Source of the DNA: Spirodela intermedia
Taxonomy: Eukaryota; Streptophyta; Magnoliopsida; Alismatales; Araceae
Length of the DNA: 64,000 nucleotides
NCBI GenBank assembly: GCA_902729315.2
Contig: LR746264.1
Location: 4,162,378-4,226,377, forward strand
Direction of reading: 5' to 3'
Positions 48,826 through 61,500 of this stretch are shown here, one piece after another (the stretch's first letter is position 1; each line of letters begins with the position of its first letter). The notes beneath the pieces were generated by a model, which saw only the letters and a program-made list of their open reading frames with translations, made no database searches and was not told where the DNA came from. Made by a program: the position numbers and the translations under genes.

Positions 48826-50275
48826 TGGTTTTCTTCTTCTCTCATTCATGCATCTGATGATCGTGCCTTGAATGCAACGTCTTGTAACATAAAGTATTTC
48901 AGGTCTAGTTTCCTTTAAAATTTTGGTGAATCTTCTTGCAGGTTCTGATGTCATGCATTCGTTCATCTGATAATTGGTATATTGGGGTGAAATCTGGGAA
49001 GGATATTACCTGGCCGGATGATGAATTTCTTTGACGATGTGATATTTCATAAGTACAAAAATCTCTTCATCAAATATTTGGCAAGCGTTTGACACGAGAA
49101 AGTAGGATCTTGTATTTATTTAATTCATGAATATGATAACCATAAAGGAAAGCAATAGCATCTCTTCCAGGTGACAAACGGGAATTCTTCATTTTTCTTT
49201 CATTTCTTGCTTGTTCTTCCCTTCCTCCCACTTCCACTCTATTTTCAAACCCTCATTCTATTCTCAACCTTTTCGTTTTCTCTCCTCACCTTTTAGTTTT
49301 TCTCTTCTTTTGATTTTTTTTTCTTATCAGACATTGATATTTTGTTTGTTTTTAATCAGCCTTTGTCATTTTTACTCACCAAAAATTGTGATTTTTCTCA
49401 AGCTGGCAAGAAGCTTCTCTGGCAAGAGTTCTAATATTTTTCTGTGAATTTTCTTCTTTTCTGGATCGTTTTCCCTTTTGATCTTCTATCCAATCTATTC
49501 CCTACTCCTTTCCTTTTGTTCTTAATCTGGTTTACATTCTATTTTTCCTTTACTTTGACAAAAATATCAATTTTTCTGACAATTTCTCTCGCCAGTAGAT
49601 AATTTTCCGCCAATGAGTTTCTCACACCGTTTTCGTTTCTTTTCCAATGATTCCCCCCTCTCCCAACACACCTTCTTTTCTTCCTTATCTTCCCCGTTTA
49701 ATTGTTTATGAGTTTGTTTTATTGATTTCTCTTCTCTTTTCATCCAAATTCCTCTCCCCTGGCATAACCTCTCTTTTGCGATTTTCAATTTTTTTTTTAT
49801 CTTTTCTTCTCTCTCATGTGTCATCTTTGACTAGTCAACTCTTTTTTAGTGGTTGTCACTCCTTCCTTTGTCACACCTTTCTCCCTCACTCCTCTCCCGT
49901 CTCCCCTCTTTATTCCCTCCCTTGCACAAAATAGTATCTTCCTGGTTCTCGTGGCATCATCAACTTGCAAGGGATAGTTTATTTAACTTTTTATTTTCAT
50001 TAACAATTATTTTTTTTATAAATCATCTAATGATTTCAAAATTTTGTTTGCTTTAGCTGAACACTAGATTTACATTCAAAATAAAGCACATCATCTTTTT
50101 GGGTTGACTTGGACTCAATCAATATTTCATAATTATACGTTTAAAATTGAATGTATCACTTAACTTATAATGACAAGTGCACATTACTATGTGCTTAGAC
50201 ATATGTTAAGGTTTATATGAGATTCTTATGCCAAATGATGAATACAATATCTTACTTAGTTTAAATTTAATATCT
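48826..50275. other. PRP4 3' flank and pyrimidine-rich tract
   Basis: After the stop codon and probable 3' UTR comes a strongly T/C-rich stretch on the plus strand from about 49190 to 49930, then AT-rich DNA. ORFs here (rich in S, F, L, P) are composition artefacts. Confidence 0.6.
49190..49930. repeat. About 740-bp polypyrimidine-biased low-complexity tract
   Basis: Most bases on the plus strand are T or C, with many runs such as TTCTTCCCTTCCTCCC, CTCTTCTTTTG and CCTCCCTTGC, so the minus strand is correspondingly purine-rich. There is no short perfect repeat unit. Confidence 0.75.
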
Positions 50276-53200
50276 TTATTAGAGGAGAATGTTTGAGATA
50301 TTTAATGACGAGGTTTACAAATTGCTACAAGTATTACATCATATCCTCTTCTTATTATATCCTCACCTTGATGAGAAATTAAATTTGATAGGTTATGTGA
50401 AATCACCTAGCTTAGTTGACGTCTTAGTACAATATTACTTTATCCTCATAAATACATTGGATGCACATCAAATTAATATTTTTTTGAGTTTGCTAAGTGA
50501 CTGCAACTTGTTGCCAAACTTTGTGAAGTAGACCAAACTACCACATGATTCAATTGGATAATAGATCTTAGGAACACATGATGAATACTTTCTAATGCTT
50601 GTGAGGCACTAGCATCTCTGATTGGTGCTCTACTTTGCTAAACCATTTAAAGTGGTGTAGTAAGTAAGATGACCTATCAATGTCCTAGTAGGCCATGCAA
50701 CAAGTTGACCAAATTTTCTTAAGTTGTTGTGACAATGGTTAAGATATTCACATATCATTGATTCACTTCGTTAGGCTATTTTTCTATAGATGAAAGCTGG
50801 TGGAGAATTGTAGTTGCATAGCAATTTTTTTGAAGAGTATCGTGCAAAGATACTTTGTAAATTATACATCACGATAACTAACACTATGAGAAGTCTAGAA
50901 TTTAACTATATTGGTCATGGAAAGGCATGCCATCTCTAGGGGTACATAGAATAATAATATTGGCACGAATATTACAAATTTAGAGAAACAATTAACCATA
51001 ACAAATATTGCTCCAAACTCATTCACCCTTGGTAACTTGACAATGAACTATATAGAGATGGACTCCCTGTGTCAGCTCAAAGAAGATAATGCCTCCAAGG
51101 TGCTCATTGTCTTAACTTTCTTTTTCTTATCTTGATAACATAGTGAATAAGATCAAACATAAACTTCAGCATCTTATATTATATCTTACCAAAAGTATTA
51201 TCATTGGATTGCAATGTAAGTATGCATTCTCATCTAGGGTGTCTGAAATATAAGATATTCTACACCTCTAGTCCACCTATGTGTGACGTAGACATTAGTG
51301 TCTACACTTGTGAAAGATCATGTCCTCGACCTAAAATAGCTTGTCAAGCCTTTGGCTGTGTGTTGAAGTAGAAGCATTACTTCTATGTCTAGAATTGGTG
51401 AGCTTAGTTCTCTTTTGAATACAGTGCTGTCAGTGGCTAAAAGTTTTACAATAGTGAACTATCTTTTAGCTAAGAAGACCAATCATAGTGTTGTTGCACC
51501 TGAATTTGTAGCTTAGGACAGTAACATGTGTTTTGAGGTCACACATTGTCCAATTATCTATTTAGACAATGAATTAATTCTCAAGAAGATAGTGTCTATA
51601 CTTGAAGAATATATAATTATTGTCATGAATTTCTCATATAGAAAGTAATGCTTCTCAATGTTATTTTACTTTTAGCTTTCAAACACCATGAATGTTATTA
51701 TTTTATTAGCACCCTTACAAGGACCAAAGTCTAAAACATTGATGTGCATGTTAAATAGGCTGCTGAAATCATGCAGCCATAAGATTGATCATTCTTATCT
51801 AGTTACTTGAGTGCACCTAGTAGACCACTCTTATGTCACATCTTTCCTTAGAATCTCTATCAATAGTGTCTCCAAGCCTAAGAAAGATGGTAGCTTTAGC
51901 ACACAGCTTGTTGTTGGCTAGTCTTCAATAGTCTAAATCTTTACTTAGTTCATCTGCTTGTGATCACACCCCATGACATGACTCAAAAAGGTATACACAT
52001 CTATTCCAAATTCATTCTTCATAAGGTTTAGGTACAACTATTTTTGTCCTAATTTGAGAAACATCTCTTGAACATGTGCAACGTGCTCCTTTAAACTCCC
52101 ACTTTAGACTATAATATTATCTAAGTAGATAATGATGAGCTTGTTAATCTATTTATGAAAAACTACATTCAAGAAAGTAACAATAACATTATTGAAACCT
52201 CACAAGATCACTATAAATTAATACAAGTCATAGCACATCATAATGCTGCCTTTTGCTTATCCTTTCTTTAGTTTGGACTTGATAATAACCACTCTTTATA
52301 GCCATGCAAGAGAAAAATACTACTTTCATCTAATTGATGAAATAGATAATTTCTATTAGGTATTTATGACTTTTCTTTTACCATAACTTTGGTCAATGTA
52401 ATAATCAAATGTAATCATAGACATCTATCCTTCTTATTTTGAAAAAAGTTGAGGCTTTTGTATGATGCATTTGAAAGGTGAAAATGTGTTGCCTCCAATA
52501 CCTCATATTAATGACATTTTGTATGATGCACATGCAAATTACAACACACCAAACATCAATGATATCTTGTGGTCTACCTTTTCCAATGTGGTAGTCAAGC
52601 TAATAGTGCTCATGATGAGAAATCTCTTAACTCCTCTAAAAAAATAGGTAACTCTTAACAAGAATTGACATGGTGTACCAACTTCCATCATTGGACACAC
52701 CACAACTATGTGGGTGCTTTTAGTGTTCATGGTGGTCTACATGTTTGTGGTGCATTTGCTGCACATGTATTTATGTTACCTATAGAGTTGCACACTCTCT
52801 TGAAGATATGCAACATGCTTCACTGCTCATTGCATGCATCACTACTACGTGGGTGCTTGTAGTGTTCATATTAGCCTACATGCTTGTGGTGCATTTACTT
52901 TACCTATAGAACTTCTCATTCTCTTTTGTTGGCTTGAGATTCAAAAAGAGTTAATCATCTTTCTCTTTAAGGTTCACTAGGGAGGTTTTCTTGGCCTTCC
53001 TATTTGGGAATCTCCGGATCTATGCTTATTTTCAACTCCCCAAAGCATTTCATCGCTTGCTATCCCCTTCCTCATCTCTAGGTGCCTAGGTATCCACCAT
53101 AAGCCTTTCCTCGTTTGAACCTCACCATTAACGTTAAGGCTATGCCATCCTAAGGTGCTGCTAAATGGAAGGATCTTATCAATGTCATAGGCCATTTGAA

Positions 53201-53590
53201 ATTGAGTGTTGATAACATCTACACCCATTGTTAAGCCTCTATTGCCTAACAACGAGTGTAGATGAACATAGACTTAGTTTTTCACAAGGACGAGACATGG
53301 AAATGGTGAAATACCCTTGTGATTGGATGTGAAAATTAGTCCCAAAGATGGTGTTAAAATTATCCATCGATGTCACCATAAACTCTACAATGTCCTTTAC
53401 TATTCTAACATTTAGTGAGGCTCCATGTGGGGCACTAGGTAGGATACATGTCGTCAAATTAATGGCTTTGATTTAGCCATTTCCTCATGAGATTGTTAAG
53501 CCCAACCAAGATACCTCTTTACTTGAGTGGAAGTTGTGAGTAGTCCAGCTATTGATCATCACAAGGATCTGCCATGCGCCACTAGTACTC
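50276..53590 (-). mobile_element. Decayed Ty3/gypsy-like retrotransposon segment, copy 1
   Basis: About 3.3 kb that aligns with 58519-62165 in the same orientation. On the minus strand the reverse-transcriptase active-site box is recognisable but mutated: 52116-52127 reads YLDN in the context KLIIIYLDNIIV, followed by a stop. Frames downstream resemble gypsy RT (an HMFKRCFSN-type stretch) with many stops. It has an internal duplication of about 140 bp (ACTATGTGGGTGC near 52706, ACTACGTGGGTGC near 52845). No LTRs were found at the ends of this copy. Family assignment rests on the YLDD-type box and its spacing, so it is moderate. Confidence 0.6.
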
Positions 53591-55609
53591 AAGTTGACCA
53601 ATTTGGTTTTCCTAATCATGTTTCTATTTATGTACCACTACAACATACTTAGGAGCTATTGACATTTAACTTTCTAATTAGATATATGCTTGCTAGAATA
53701 AAAGATAGGTGCATCACTTGTAAGCAATGATCAATGTTTCAAAGGAAAATCTTCTACATGAATTTTGTAACCACCTAAAAATGTCCTAAGCTCTTGGACT
53801 TTCTATCACAAAATGTCGCTCACTTGTAGATGATAGTTAGGACCAAATTTTTAGAAATATCAATTTTATCAATGTTAAAAGTAATTAAATTTGATGAAAA
53901 CATTAAATCATGTTTTTGAATGCATCTCTTGAATTTATGCTTAAATATGCATATTAATCTTGAAACTTTTTTACTCAATCCTCTAACATGCACTCAAAAA
54001 TATTTTTTTTGAAGTTGTACTCTTGAGAATATTATTTGCCAACTGACAAGGGTATATTCAGGAAGCTGAAAATTTTCTAGATTTATTTACAAATATATGT
54101 AGTGGATAAAAAGTGGCCCTAGGCCAGAAAAGAGGGGCATTCAAAAATAGAGGGGTTCCCCTATTCGTGGCAAACAAATAGAGAACCCTGCAGCAGTGGG
54201 GCTCAAGAGTGTGCAATGACACATGTAGATGAAGCAGTGGTCAAGTAGTGGTGTGGGGCATGCAGTGGCAGCATAATTCAAACTATCAGCTCTAGTGGCT
54301 CGACGATCTCTCATGACAAACAAGCAAGAACCTCCATTTTAGTTTTACTACTACTTAAATATGTTTTATATCTCTAATTTCGAGTTTAAGTAGGTGATGC
54401 TCATAGTTTTTTATGGAATTGTACCTAATTGGCCGATTGTTATTAGCAGAGAGAGATGCACTAACGTATCTCTCTCTCTATCTCTCTCTCTTTCACTCAT
54501 CTCCTCTGATTCTTCCATCAAAATAAGTAAAGAATTACTGTTGCTCTTCTCAAGAGATTTACAATCTCTTGCCTCTGCTGACAAAGGCTCTCTTCTCGCG
54601 TGGCTTTCCCCACCTGCTTGAGCCTATGCCCCTGTGTAAAAGGAACCCTGCTCAACTTTGCTTCCTACACCGATATGGATCAAATTCGACATCTGAATTG
54701 AAAGTCATCCTTGATCGACCTGAATCCACTAGCAAATTAATGTTATTATTTTTGCTGAGCTCAGTTATAAATATTAAAATTGACATCTTCTAATTCAATG
54801 ACTAGGTGATGAATTAGTCATTAAGCACTTCAACAACACTACATTAATAGCTATGCCATTGAGGTTGCATACACATGTTAATTTCTCGAGGTTGCAAGTG
54901 TTGAAAATAATGGTAAATATGGAAATATGTTAATTTCTTGATGTTGCAAGTCCTTACAGTTGTTTCAATAGAAAATAGTTTCAAACGTGACTTTTTTCTT
55001 ATCCCATGAGTTTGAGACTGTTTTTATGATCTTTCAAAGTTCTGTCAATATAACCTTGAGAATGTGTAAAAACTATTTGAAAAGATTTTAGTTCTTGTAG
55101 ATCTATGAAACACGGGAAAGATTTAAGATTCTTTCAGAGTTTTTTCGGGGAAGCTTTTCATTTCAATAATTGTTGAGTTCTAATTCCCAAGACTTGTATT
55201 ACTAAATGATACCACCAGAAAAGGTTCCTCCCCCTATTTATTGTGCTCATAGACTTTTCCCCTTAAGTGTACTCTTGTAGCTAGTCTAATTCTGATGTGA
55301 TAGTTTCCTGTAGAACCCCCATGAGTATGAGAAATGGTAATTCATATTTTGATACACAGGTTTAAGAATCACAGCACAAAGATCAACTAACAGCAGCCAC
55401 GAGTTTTTATTTCTCACAAAACGTAGGCGAGCACGTCGAACTGCAAGAGATGGGGGGGAGGGACAAGTCCAGCAAGATACTGGAGGGAGAAAAGAGAGTG
55501 TCGGGTGTTAAGACAGACGAAGAACATTGGTCCACCAGCGCTGCGAGGAAGGATCCTTGGCTGTCTGCTTCTAACCTTGTGTTGCTCCCGGTCGGCATGA
55601 ATCTAGAGT
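53591..55609. other. AT-rich spacer before the PPR pseudogene
   Basis: About 2 kb with a short (CT)n tract at about 54468-54492 and no supported gene. A GC-richer patch at 55.4-55.6 kb is open on both strands for about 60 codons but matches nothing I recognise. Confidence 0.55.
54468..54492. repeat. (CT)n microsatellite
   Basis: CT dinucleotides of about 25 bp with one TA interruption. Confidence 0.85.
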
Positions 55610-56385
55610 TTGATGGCCGTGGCTATCGAGAGCTGGGTTAGTAGTCATGCCAAAGTAGCTGTGAAGAAGGGGCAGTGACCCACGCGAGCCGGCTGTGGAC
55701 TTCCCCTCAACGTCGCCACCCTCAACACCCTCATCAAAGGTCACTGCCGGGGAGGGGGACCTCGTGGTGGCTCCCAGGCTGCTATGCTCCGTGGGTGAGA
55801 GACTGAGTTTCTGTGAGCCAGATGTGGACACCCATAACACGGTCATCAATGGGCTCTGTGAGCATGGATAAGTGAGTGATGCCGTCAAGCTGTTTGAAGA
55901 AATGCCCGACACAGGTATCTCCCGCGAATACCAACACTTACAACACCATTGTGAAGGGCCATTGTCAGGCGGGGAACACTAATCTGGCTTTGCAGCTGGT
56001 CAGGAAAAGGCTAGATCTCGGGCTTTGTCTCTTACAGCACGGTTATTAACGGCTTCTGCAACGAAGAGCCTCTTCGAGGAGATGACCACAAGCCGCACCA
56101 AGCCGAAAGTCATCACATACAATGCTCTCATCAAGGGATACTGCAAGGGGGGCAACACATATTAGGCAGTAGATTTCTCTGGGGGATGTTCTCCGAGGAT
56201 GATTCTGAGGGCAGCCCGGTGAAGTCACTTACAGCACGGTGATGGGGTTGCTCTTCGAGAGGGGGCTGCTCAGTGAAGCCAGGGAGCTGTTTGGGAAGGC
56301 GGCCTAGAAGGTCTCGGTGCGCAAGCCCTGCGCTGCAGGCGTGGGCTGCCCTCAGGATCGCTGGTCGCTGTTGAAAGTGTACTAA
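55610..56385 (+). pseudogene. PPR pseudogene, 5'-truncated copy of the gene at 1915-3540
   Basis: It corresponds to roughly the second half of the intact PPR gene (repeats 7-13 and the C-terminal tail) and ends with the same residues (CPQDRWSLLKVY-like, stop TAA at 56383-56385). Fragments such as LNTLIKGHC, NTVINGLCEHG and VITYNALIKGYCK are recognisable. The frame is broken by several indels (e.g. a deletion of about 20 bp near 55690) and stops (the TAA in GAGCATGGATAA near 55868, and TAG codons near 56163 and 56306). It lacks the N-terminal half. It lies convergent to the intact DUF247 gene, mirroring the left-arm arrangement, and is surely non-functional as a PPR protein. Confidence 0.88.
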
Positions 56386-56746
56386 CTACTGGCCTATCCC
56401 CCAAATGGAATATCCTTTCTCAAGGTGCGGGTGCATAATTGGTGACGCTTGTTTACGAAGATCATACTTCCAAGCACTAGGGTTCCTCCCAGGGCTCGAA
56501 ATGTCTATGAATTTGCCTTCGGTTTGGTTGAAGATCTTCCCCAATTGATTCATACACAGGGTTAGAAGTGTTTATCAGGGCTCAAAAGCGGCCTTGTGGC
56601 GTTTAATGCTTGTAATTTGACAAAGCCTTGAGTGAGGGAGCATCAGAGTGAGATTTGAGCGCCGACAATAGAGGAGCTGTCTGGGATAGTTGAAACTGGT
56701 CCATCCCTTTCTTCCAAGCTTCTTGTCGGTTAGGGGAGGGGGATTA
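56386..56746. other. Spacer between PPR pseudogene and DUF247 gene (right arm of inverted duplication)
   Basis: 361 bp. Its reverse complement aligns with the two flanks of the left spacer (905-1015 and 1690-1914), including AGACATTTCGAGCCCTGG and ATATTCCATTTGGG. It lacks the extra segment of about 670 bp found in the left arm. Confidence 0.8.
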
Positions 56747-58195
56747 CTATCTGGAGAAGACTGCGAAGTACGTTTGAACAGCAGTCAAAGCGATGAGGAG
56801 AAAACCAGCGAACACGGAGAACATAGCCCATGGGTTGCTGAAGTAATTGTGCACCAGGCTCGCCCGCCATTTGTTGTGGGCGAATTCGGAGAAGGCCACC
56901 ACTTCCTCGAAGATTTCTTTGTTGTAGTGATCGTCGTACTTGAGATGGGTGCCCTTGCAAAGACTGTTGAACAGGTCTGCGACCTCGGCGTCGCTTCCGA
57001 GCTTGCTCTCCAGGATGCCGCGGCCCCGTAGGATAGCAACGTCGCCAGCGGTGTTGATGATGTTGTCCACGAAGGCGCAGTAGCTGGTGAAGTGATTTCC
57101 AACGTCCACGCAGCACTGCTCCAGGGCGATGAGATTCCGCAGCCGGGGGCTGGTGGTCTCGTCCACCGACAGGAAAGGTATCTCTAGTGCCCCATCTCTG
57201 AACGAGACCTTCAAGTAGGAGGCGATCTTACCTTGGGGGGCTACCTTCTTCTTGAATTTGATCCCCGCCGCGCGAAGCTCAGTCGCGCAGGGAATCTCTC
57301 TCGGTGCCTTCGATTTCTTGGTGGGACCGAAGCAGCCGGGCCAGTGTCGAATGAAAATCAGATAGAGCAGGCCGAAGAAAAGCACGGAGATCAGATCGAT
57401 CGATTTCTTGAGTGGGTACATCGCAAGCTGGCCGCAGGAGCGCCGATTGGTGTCCTCCTTTACGCGACCAGGATTCTGGCACCAATGCTCGAGGTGGAGA
57501 AGATGGAATATGTCGCTCGGTTTGGGGTACTCCTCCGGCTTCATCCCGATGCCGAGGAATTTGAGGACCAACTCCATAAGATTCAGAGGTTCCTTTCGCT
57601 CGCCGGGGAAGGGGATCGTCGTCATATTGAATAGCTCGGTTAGAACAAGGAACGGGATCTGGTTCTCCAGCAGCAGCAGGTCCCTCCGCAGGTGAGTGAA
57701 TCCCCATCCAACGCCTGCGAGGACGGCCGTTTCGTGCGTGCTGCGGAAGGCACGCTTGGCCAAGTACTCAATGATAAAGCAACCGTCGACCACGAGCATC
57801 TCCACGAATTCGTCATCGGAGAGCTCGATCTTCTCCGAGTACTGATCCTTGGTGGCGGGCAAGCAGCTGCGGATTACGGCGACGTAGTACTCCAGGCTGT
57901 TCTTTTGGTGGCGATTTAGGAGGCCGCGCAGGTACGTAAGCTTGATCTGTTCCATGGGGAGCAGTCTGGGCTTCCCGTGATGAAGCGGGCCGATGGAGAC
58001 CAGCTTGGGCTCGTACGCTTCCTCCTCTACCTTCCTCAAGTCGGGATGGACCCTCCAGATAGAAGGTCGCGGATGGTCGTCGGAGATCAGTTCCTGGAGC
58101 TTCATGTCGATCAGACCCACCAGAGGATCCATACGAAGGGACCAACTACCGTCGGAGGTGGAAGCCGGATCGTGCTTCTGAGGGAGGGATGCCAT
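56747..58195 (-). CDS. DUF247 family protein, intact (482 aa)
   Basis: Intronless, as is usual for the family. The biochemical function is unknown; in grasses some DUF247 members are the proposed male determinants at the S and Z self-incompatibility loci, but nothing here assigns that role. The N-terminal signature of the family is clear: IWRVHPDLRKVEEEAYEPK, then VSIGPLHHG, LLPMEQIK and the FVEMLVVDGCFIIEYL block. The DLLLLENQIPFLVL motif and FNSLCKGTHLKY occur further on. The C-terminus (about 455-478) is a hydrophobic membrane anchor followed by a short tail. Length is typical. Compared with the pseudogene at 1-904 it carries a five-residue insertion (reading AILRGRGILES rather than AILES). 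The start gives MASLPQKHD with the family domain near residue 45. Confidence is high for the family and low for the role. Confidence 0.93.
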   Translation of the reverse strand: MASLPQKHDPASTSDGSWSLRMDPLVGLIDMKLQELISDDHPRPSIWRVHPDLRKVEEEAYEPKLVSIGPLHHGKPRLLPMEQIKLTYLRGLLNRHQKNSLEYYVAVIRSCLPATKDQYSEKIELSDDEFVEMLVVDGCFIIEYLAKRAFRSTHETAVLAGVGWGFTHLRRDLLLLENQIPFLVLTELFNMTTIPFPGERKEPLNLMELVLKFLGIGMKPEEYPKPSDIFHLLHLEHWCQNPGRVKEDTNRRSCGQLAMYPLKKSIDLISVLFFGLLYLIFIRHWPGCFGPTKKSKAPREIPCATELRAAGIKFKKKVAPQGKIASYLKVSFRDGALEIPFLSVDETTSPRLRNLIALEQCCVDVGNHFTSYCAFVDNIINTAGDVAILRGRGILESKLGSDAEVADLFNSLCKGTHLKYDDHYNKEIFEEVVAFSEFAHNKWRASLVHNYFSNPWAMFSVFAGFLLIALTAVQTYFAVFSR

Positions 58196-58518
58196 TTCTA
58201 GCGGGATCTAACCAGAAACGTTCCCCATGGCGACGGCGGCATGCCCGGACGCCCTTCGCTGTCTCCAGCGGCGACGAGAGGAATACCTGCTGGTTGAGAG
58301 GGGTGTTCGATACTGCCCAGAGACACTCCAACGGTCGCTGAGTTCGCTGTAGGGTGGGAGAGAGGATTTGACGCCGTTGAGGCTTGTCCAAACACTCCGA
58401 TTCCTCTTGATCTGAGACTATCGTGGGGAAAGGAGGGGAAGCTGATCTGGATAGAGGCCGGGGGGAGGAGGAGAGGGGGCTCCAACCGGGAGAGATGGGG
58501 TCCTCACTACCAGCTGTC
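58196..58518. other. 5' flank of the intact DUF247 gene
   Basis: GC-rich leader/promoter region that ends abruptly where retroelement copy 2 begins at about 58519. No TATA box stands out. Confidence 0.45.
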
Positions 58519-61500
58519 TATATTAAAGAATGTTTCTTGAGACATTTGACGATGGGACCTTCAGATTGTGACAGGTCAATGCGACACAGTATCACATCAT
58601 GTCCTCTTCTCATCATATCCTCAGCTTGATGAGAAAATAGATATGATAAGTTTTGTGAAATCACCTACCTTAGTTGACCTCTCAGTACAATACATTGGGT
58701 GCACACCGTTTGTGGTACTCACTGAGGACAATTGGCTTTAACAGCTGCTTAGTCCTCATGGTGGAGCTTCTACTACTTCCACCAAAGCTTGGAGACAGGT
58801 TAATCACTTTTTGAGTTTGCTAGGTGATAGCAACTTGTGACTCTGCCAAAGTTTGCGAATTAGACCAAACTACCGCACCATTCAATGGGATAATAGATCT
58901 TGCAAACACATGGAGAGTACTTAGTAAGGATTTTGAGACACTAGCATGTGCGATTGGTGCCCCACTTTATCAAACCATTTGTAGTGGTGCAGTTAAGTGA
59001 GGTGGTAAGTCAATGTCCTAATGGGCTGTGCAGCAAGTTGACCCAGTTCTCTTACTTTGTTGTGACATACTAGTGAAGGAATTCACATGTATTTATTCAC
59101 TTCGTTAGGTTGATTTTCCATATATGAAAGCGGGTTGAGAATTGTATTTGGGTATCTATTGTTTCTGAAGAGTCTCATCCAAAAATATTGATAAATACAT
59201 CATGATCACTAATTCTAGGAAAAGTCTAGAATTTAACAATGTTGGTTATGAAAAGGCATCCCATCTCTAGGGATACATAATATAATTATGTTGGCACAAA
59301 TACAATTTAGAGAAACAATTGACCATAACAAAGATTTCTCTATGTTCATTTACCCTTAATAACTTGATGATAAAGTATATGGAGATGGACTCCCATGTCG
59401 GCTCAAAATAGACAATCTTTCCAAGGTGCTCGTTGTCTTAACGTGGTTTGTCTCACTAACATAGTGAATAAAACCAAACATAAACTTCAATGTCTTATAT
59501 CATACCTTACCAATGTAATTGTTGGATTGCAATGCAGTATGCATTCTCATCTAGGGTGTTTGACATATAACATAGTGTGACCTCCTCTAGGAGTCACTTA
59601 CATTGTCCACCTGCATGTGACATATATAGTTAGTGTCTACAATTTTAATGATTATGTCCAACTAAAAGTAGTATGTCATGCCTTTGGTTGTGTGTTGAAG
59701 TAGACACATTGCTGCTATATCTAGATTGGTGAGCCTATAACTCTTTTAATATTATACTATTGGTGGCTAAAATTACTACAATAGTAGACTATGTCTTGTA
59801 GATAAGAAGACTTATCATAGTGTTGATGCACCCCAATTTTTACTTGTGGACAAAGTAACATGTGGTTTGAGGTTACGTGTTGTCACATGTCTATTTAGAC
59901 AACCAAGTAACTGTTGAGAATATAATGTTTCCATACTTGAAGAATGTATGACTGTTGTCATTAATTTCTCATGCACAAAGTAATGCTTCTCAATGTCACT
60001 TTACTTTTGGCTTTCAAACATCATGAATGTTATTATTTTATTAGCATCCAAACAAGGACCAACGTCTAAAACATTGATCTGTACCTTAAGTGGGTTGCCA
60101 AAATAAGTAAAGATTAGTCACTTGTACCTGCTTACTTGAGTGCACCTTTTGAGCCACTCCCATATCACATATTTCATTATAATATCTATCAATACTATCT
60201 CCAAGCGTAAGAAAGATAGTAGCTTTAGCACACGGCTTGGTGCTGGCTACTCTTCAATAGTCTAAGCGTTTGCTTGGTCCACTCTCATGTCCTCATGCTC
60301 CATGACATGATTCAAAAAGGTATACACTTTTATTGAAAATTCATTCTTTATAGTGTTGAGGTACAATTAATGTTATCTCAACTTGAGCAATATCTCTTGA
60401 AGATGTGCAACATGATCTTCCAAACTCCTATTATAGACTAAACTATCATCTAAGTAGATAAAGATGAGCTTGTTGACTATTTATTAAAAGTTACATTCAA
60501 GAAAGTAAGAAAAATATTAGTTAAGCCTCCCAACATCACTATAAATTAATACAAGTCATAGCACATCACAATGCTGCCTTTGTATTGTTCCTCTTTAGTC
60601 AAGACTTGATAATAGCATTCTTTATATCCATGCAAGAGAAAAGTACTAGTTTTTATTTAATTGATGAAATAATATTGGTGATGTTGTTATATGATGCATT
60701 CGAAATGTGAAAATGTATTACCTCTAATAGCTCATATTCATGAGATTTTATACAGTGCACATGCAAATTGTTATACACTAGATGACATGACTTAGTCGTC
60801 GTATAGTAAATCACATAAATTTAAAATTTATAAATTTCTAAAATATTATTTTTAAATTTTAAAAAATATTTTAGAATAAATTAATTAATTATAATTTGAT
60901 ACAAAGTTCTTAAAATAGTAAAAAAATTCAAATCGATCATAGGGATGTAAGATAATATCAAAACATATTTTAGAATTTTTAAAAATATATATATTTATAA
61001 TTTTTAGACTAAATGATGAATATAAATATATTTAAAAGTTCATGAAAAAGAAAAATAAAAGTGTGGACATTAGGATGATGTCAACACCTTGAGGAATGTG
61101 ATTTCTATTTCTGCCCAATGATTTTTATGTAAGTGATTATAGAAAATTTAATAGGTTAAATTAAAATCTATAAAAGTTAGAAGAATTGTAGAAATTTGAA
61201 ATCACACAAATATCACTAAATTAAGTGAAAATAAATTGAAATTAAGAAAGATAGAGTTTCGACTTTACGATAACAATCATAATAATTTTATGTGTTCAAG
61301 ATCATATAATATCTAAGGCCTCAAAGGCTCTCTTTAGACAAGGATGACATAGGCAATCTCTAGATCTTCTTGCGATATTTAGAAATCAATGAAGTAACTA
61401 AAACTATATTACTAATTAATTATTAACCTTATAATAATGAAGATTTATCACTAAATATGATTTTATATCTTATAGCCCACCTTACACTAAAGTGATAATC

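Noticed and set aside
55407-55641. Overlapping 63-aa ORFs on both strands just upstream of the PPR pseudogene
   Set aside because: No recognisable family, and both strands are open, which points to composition. Homology with the PPR gene could not be extended into this part.
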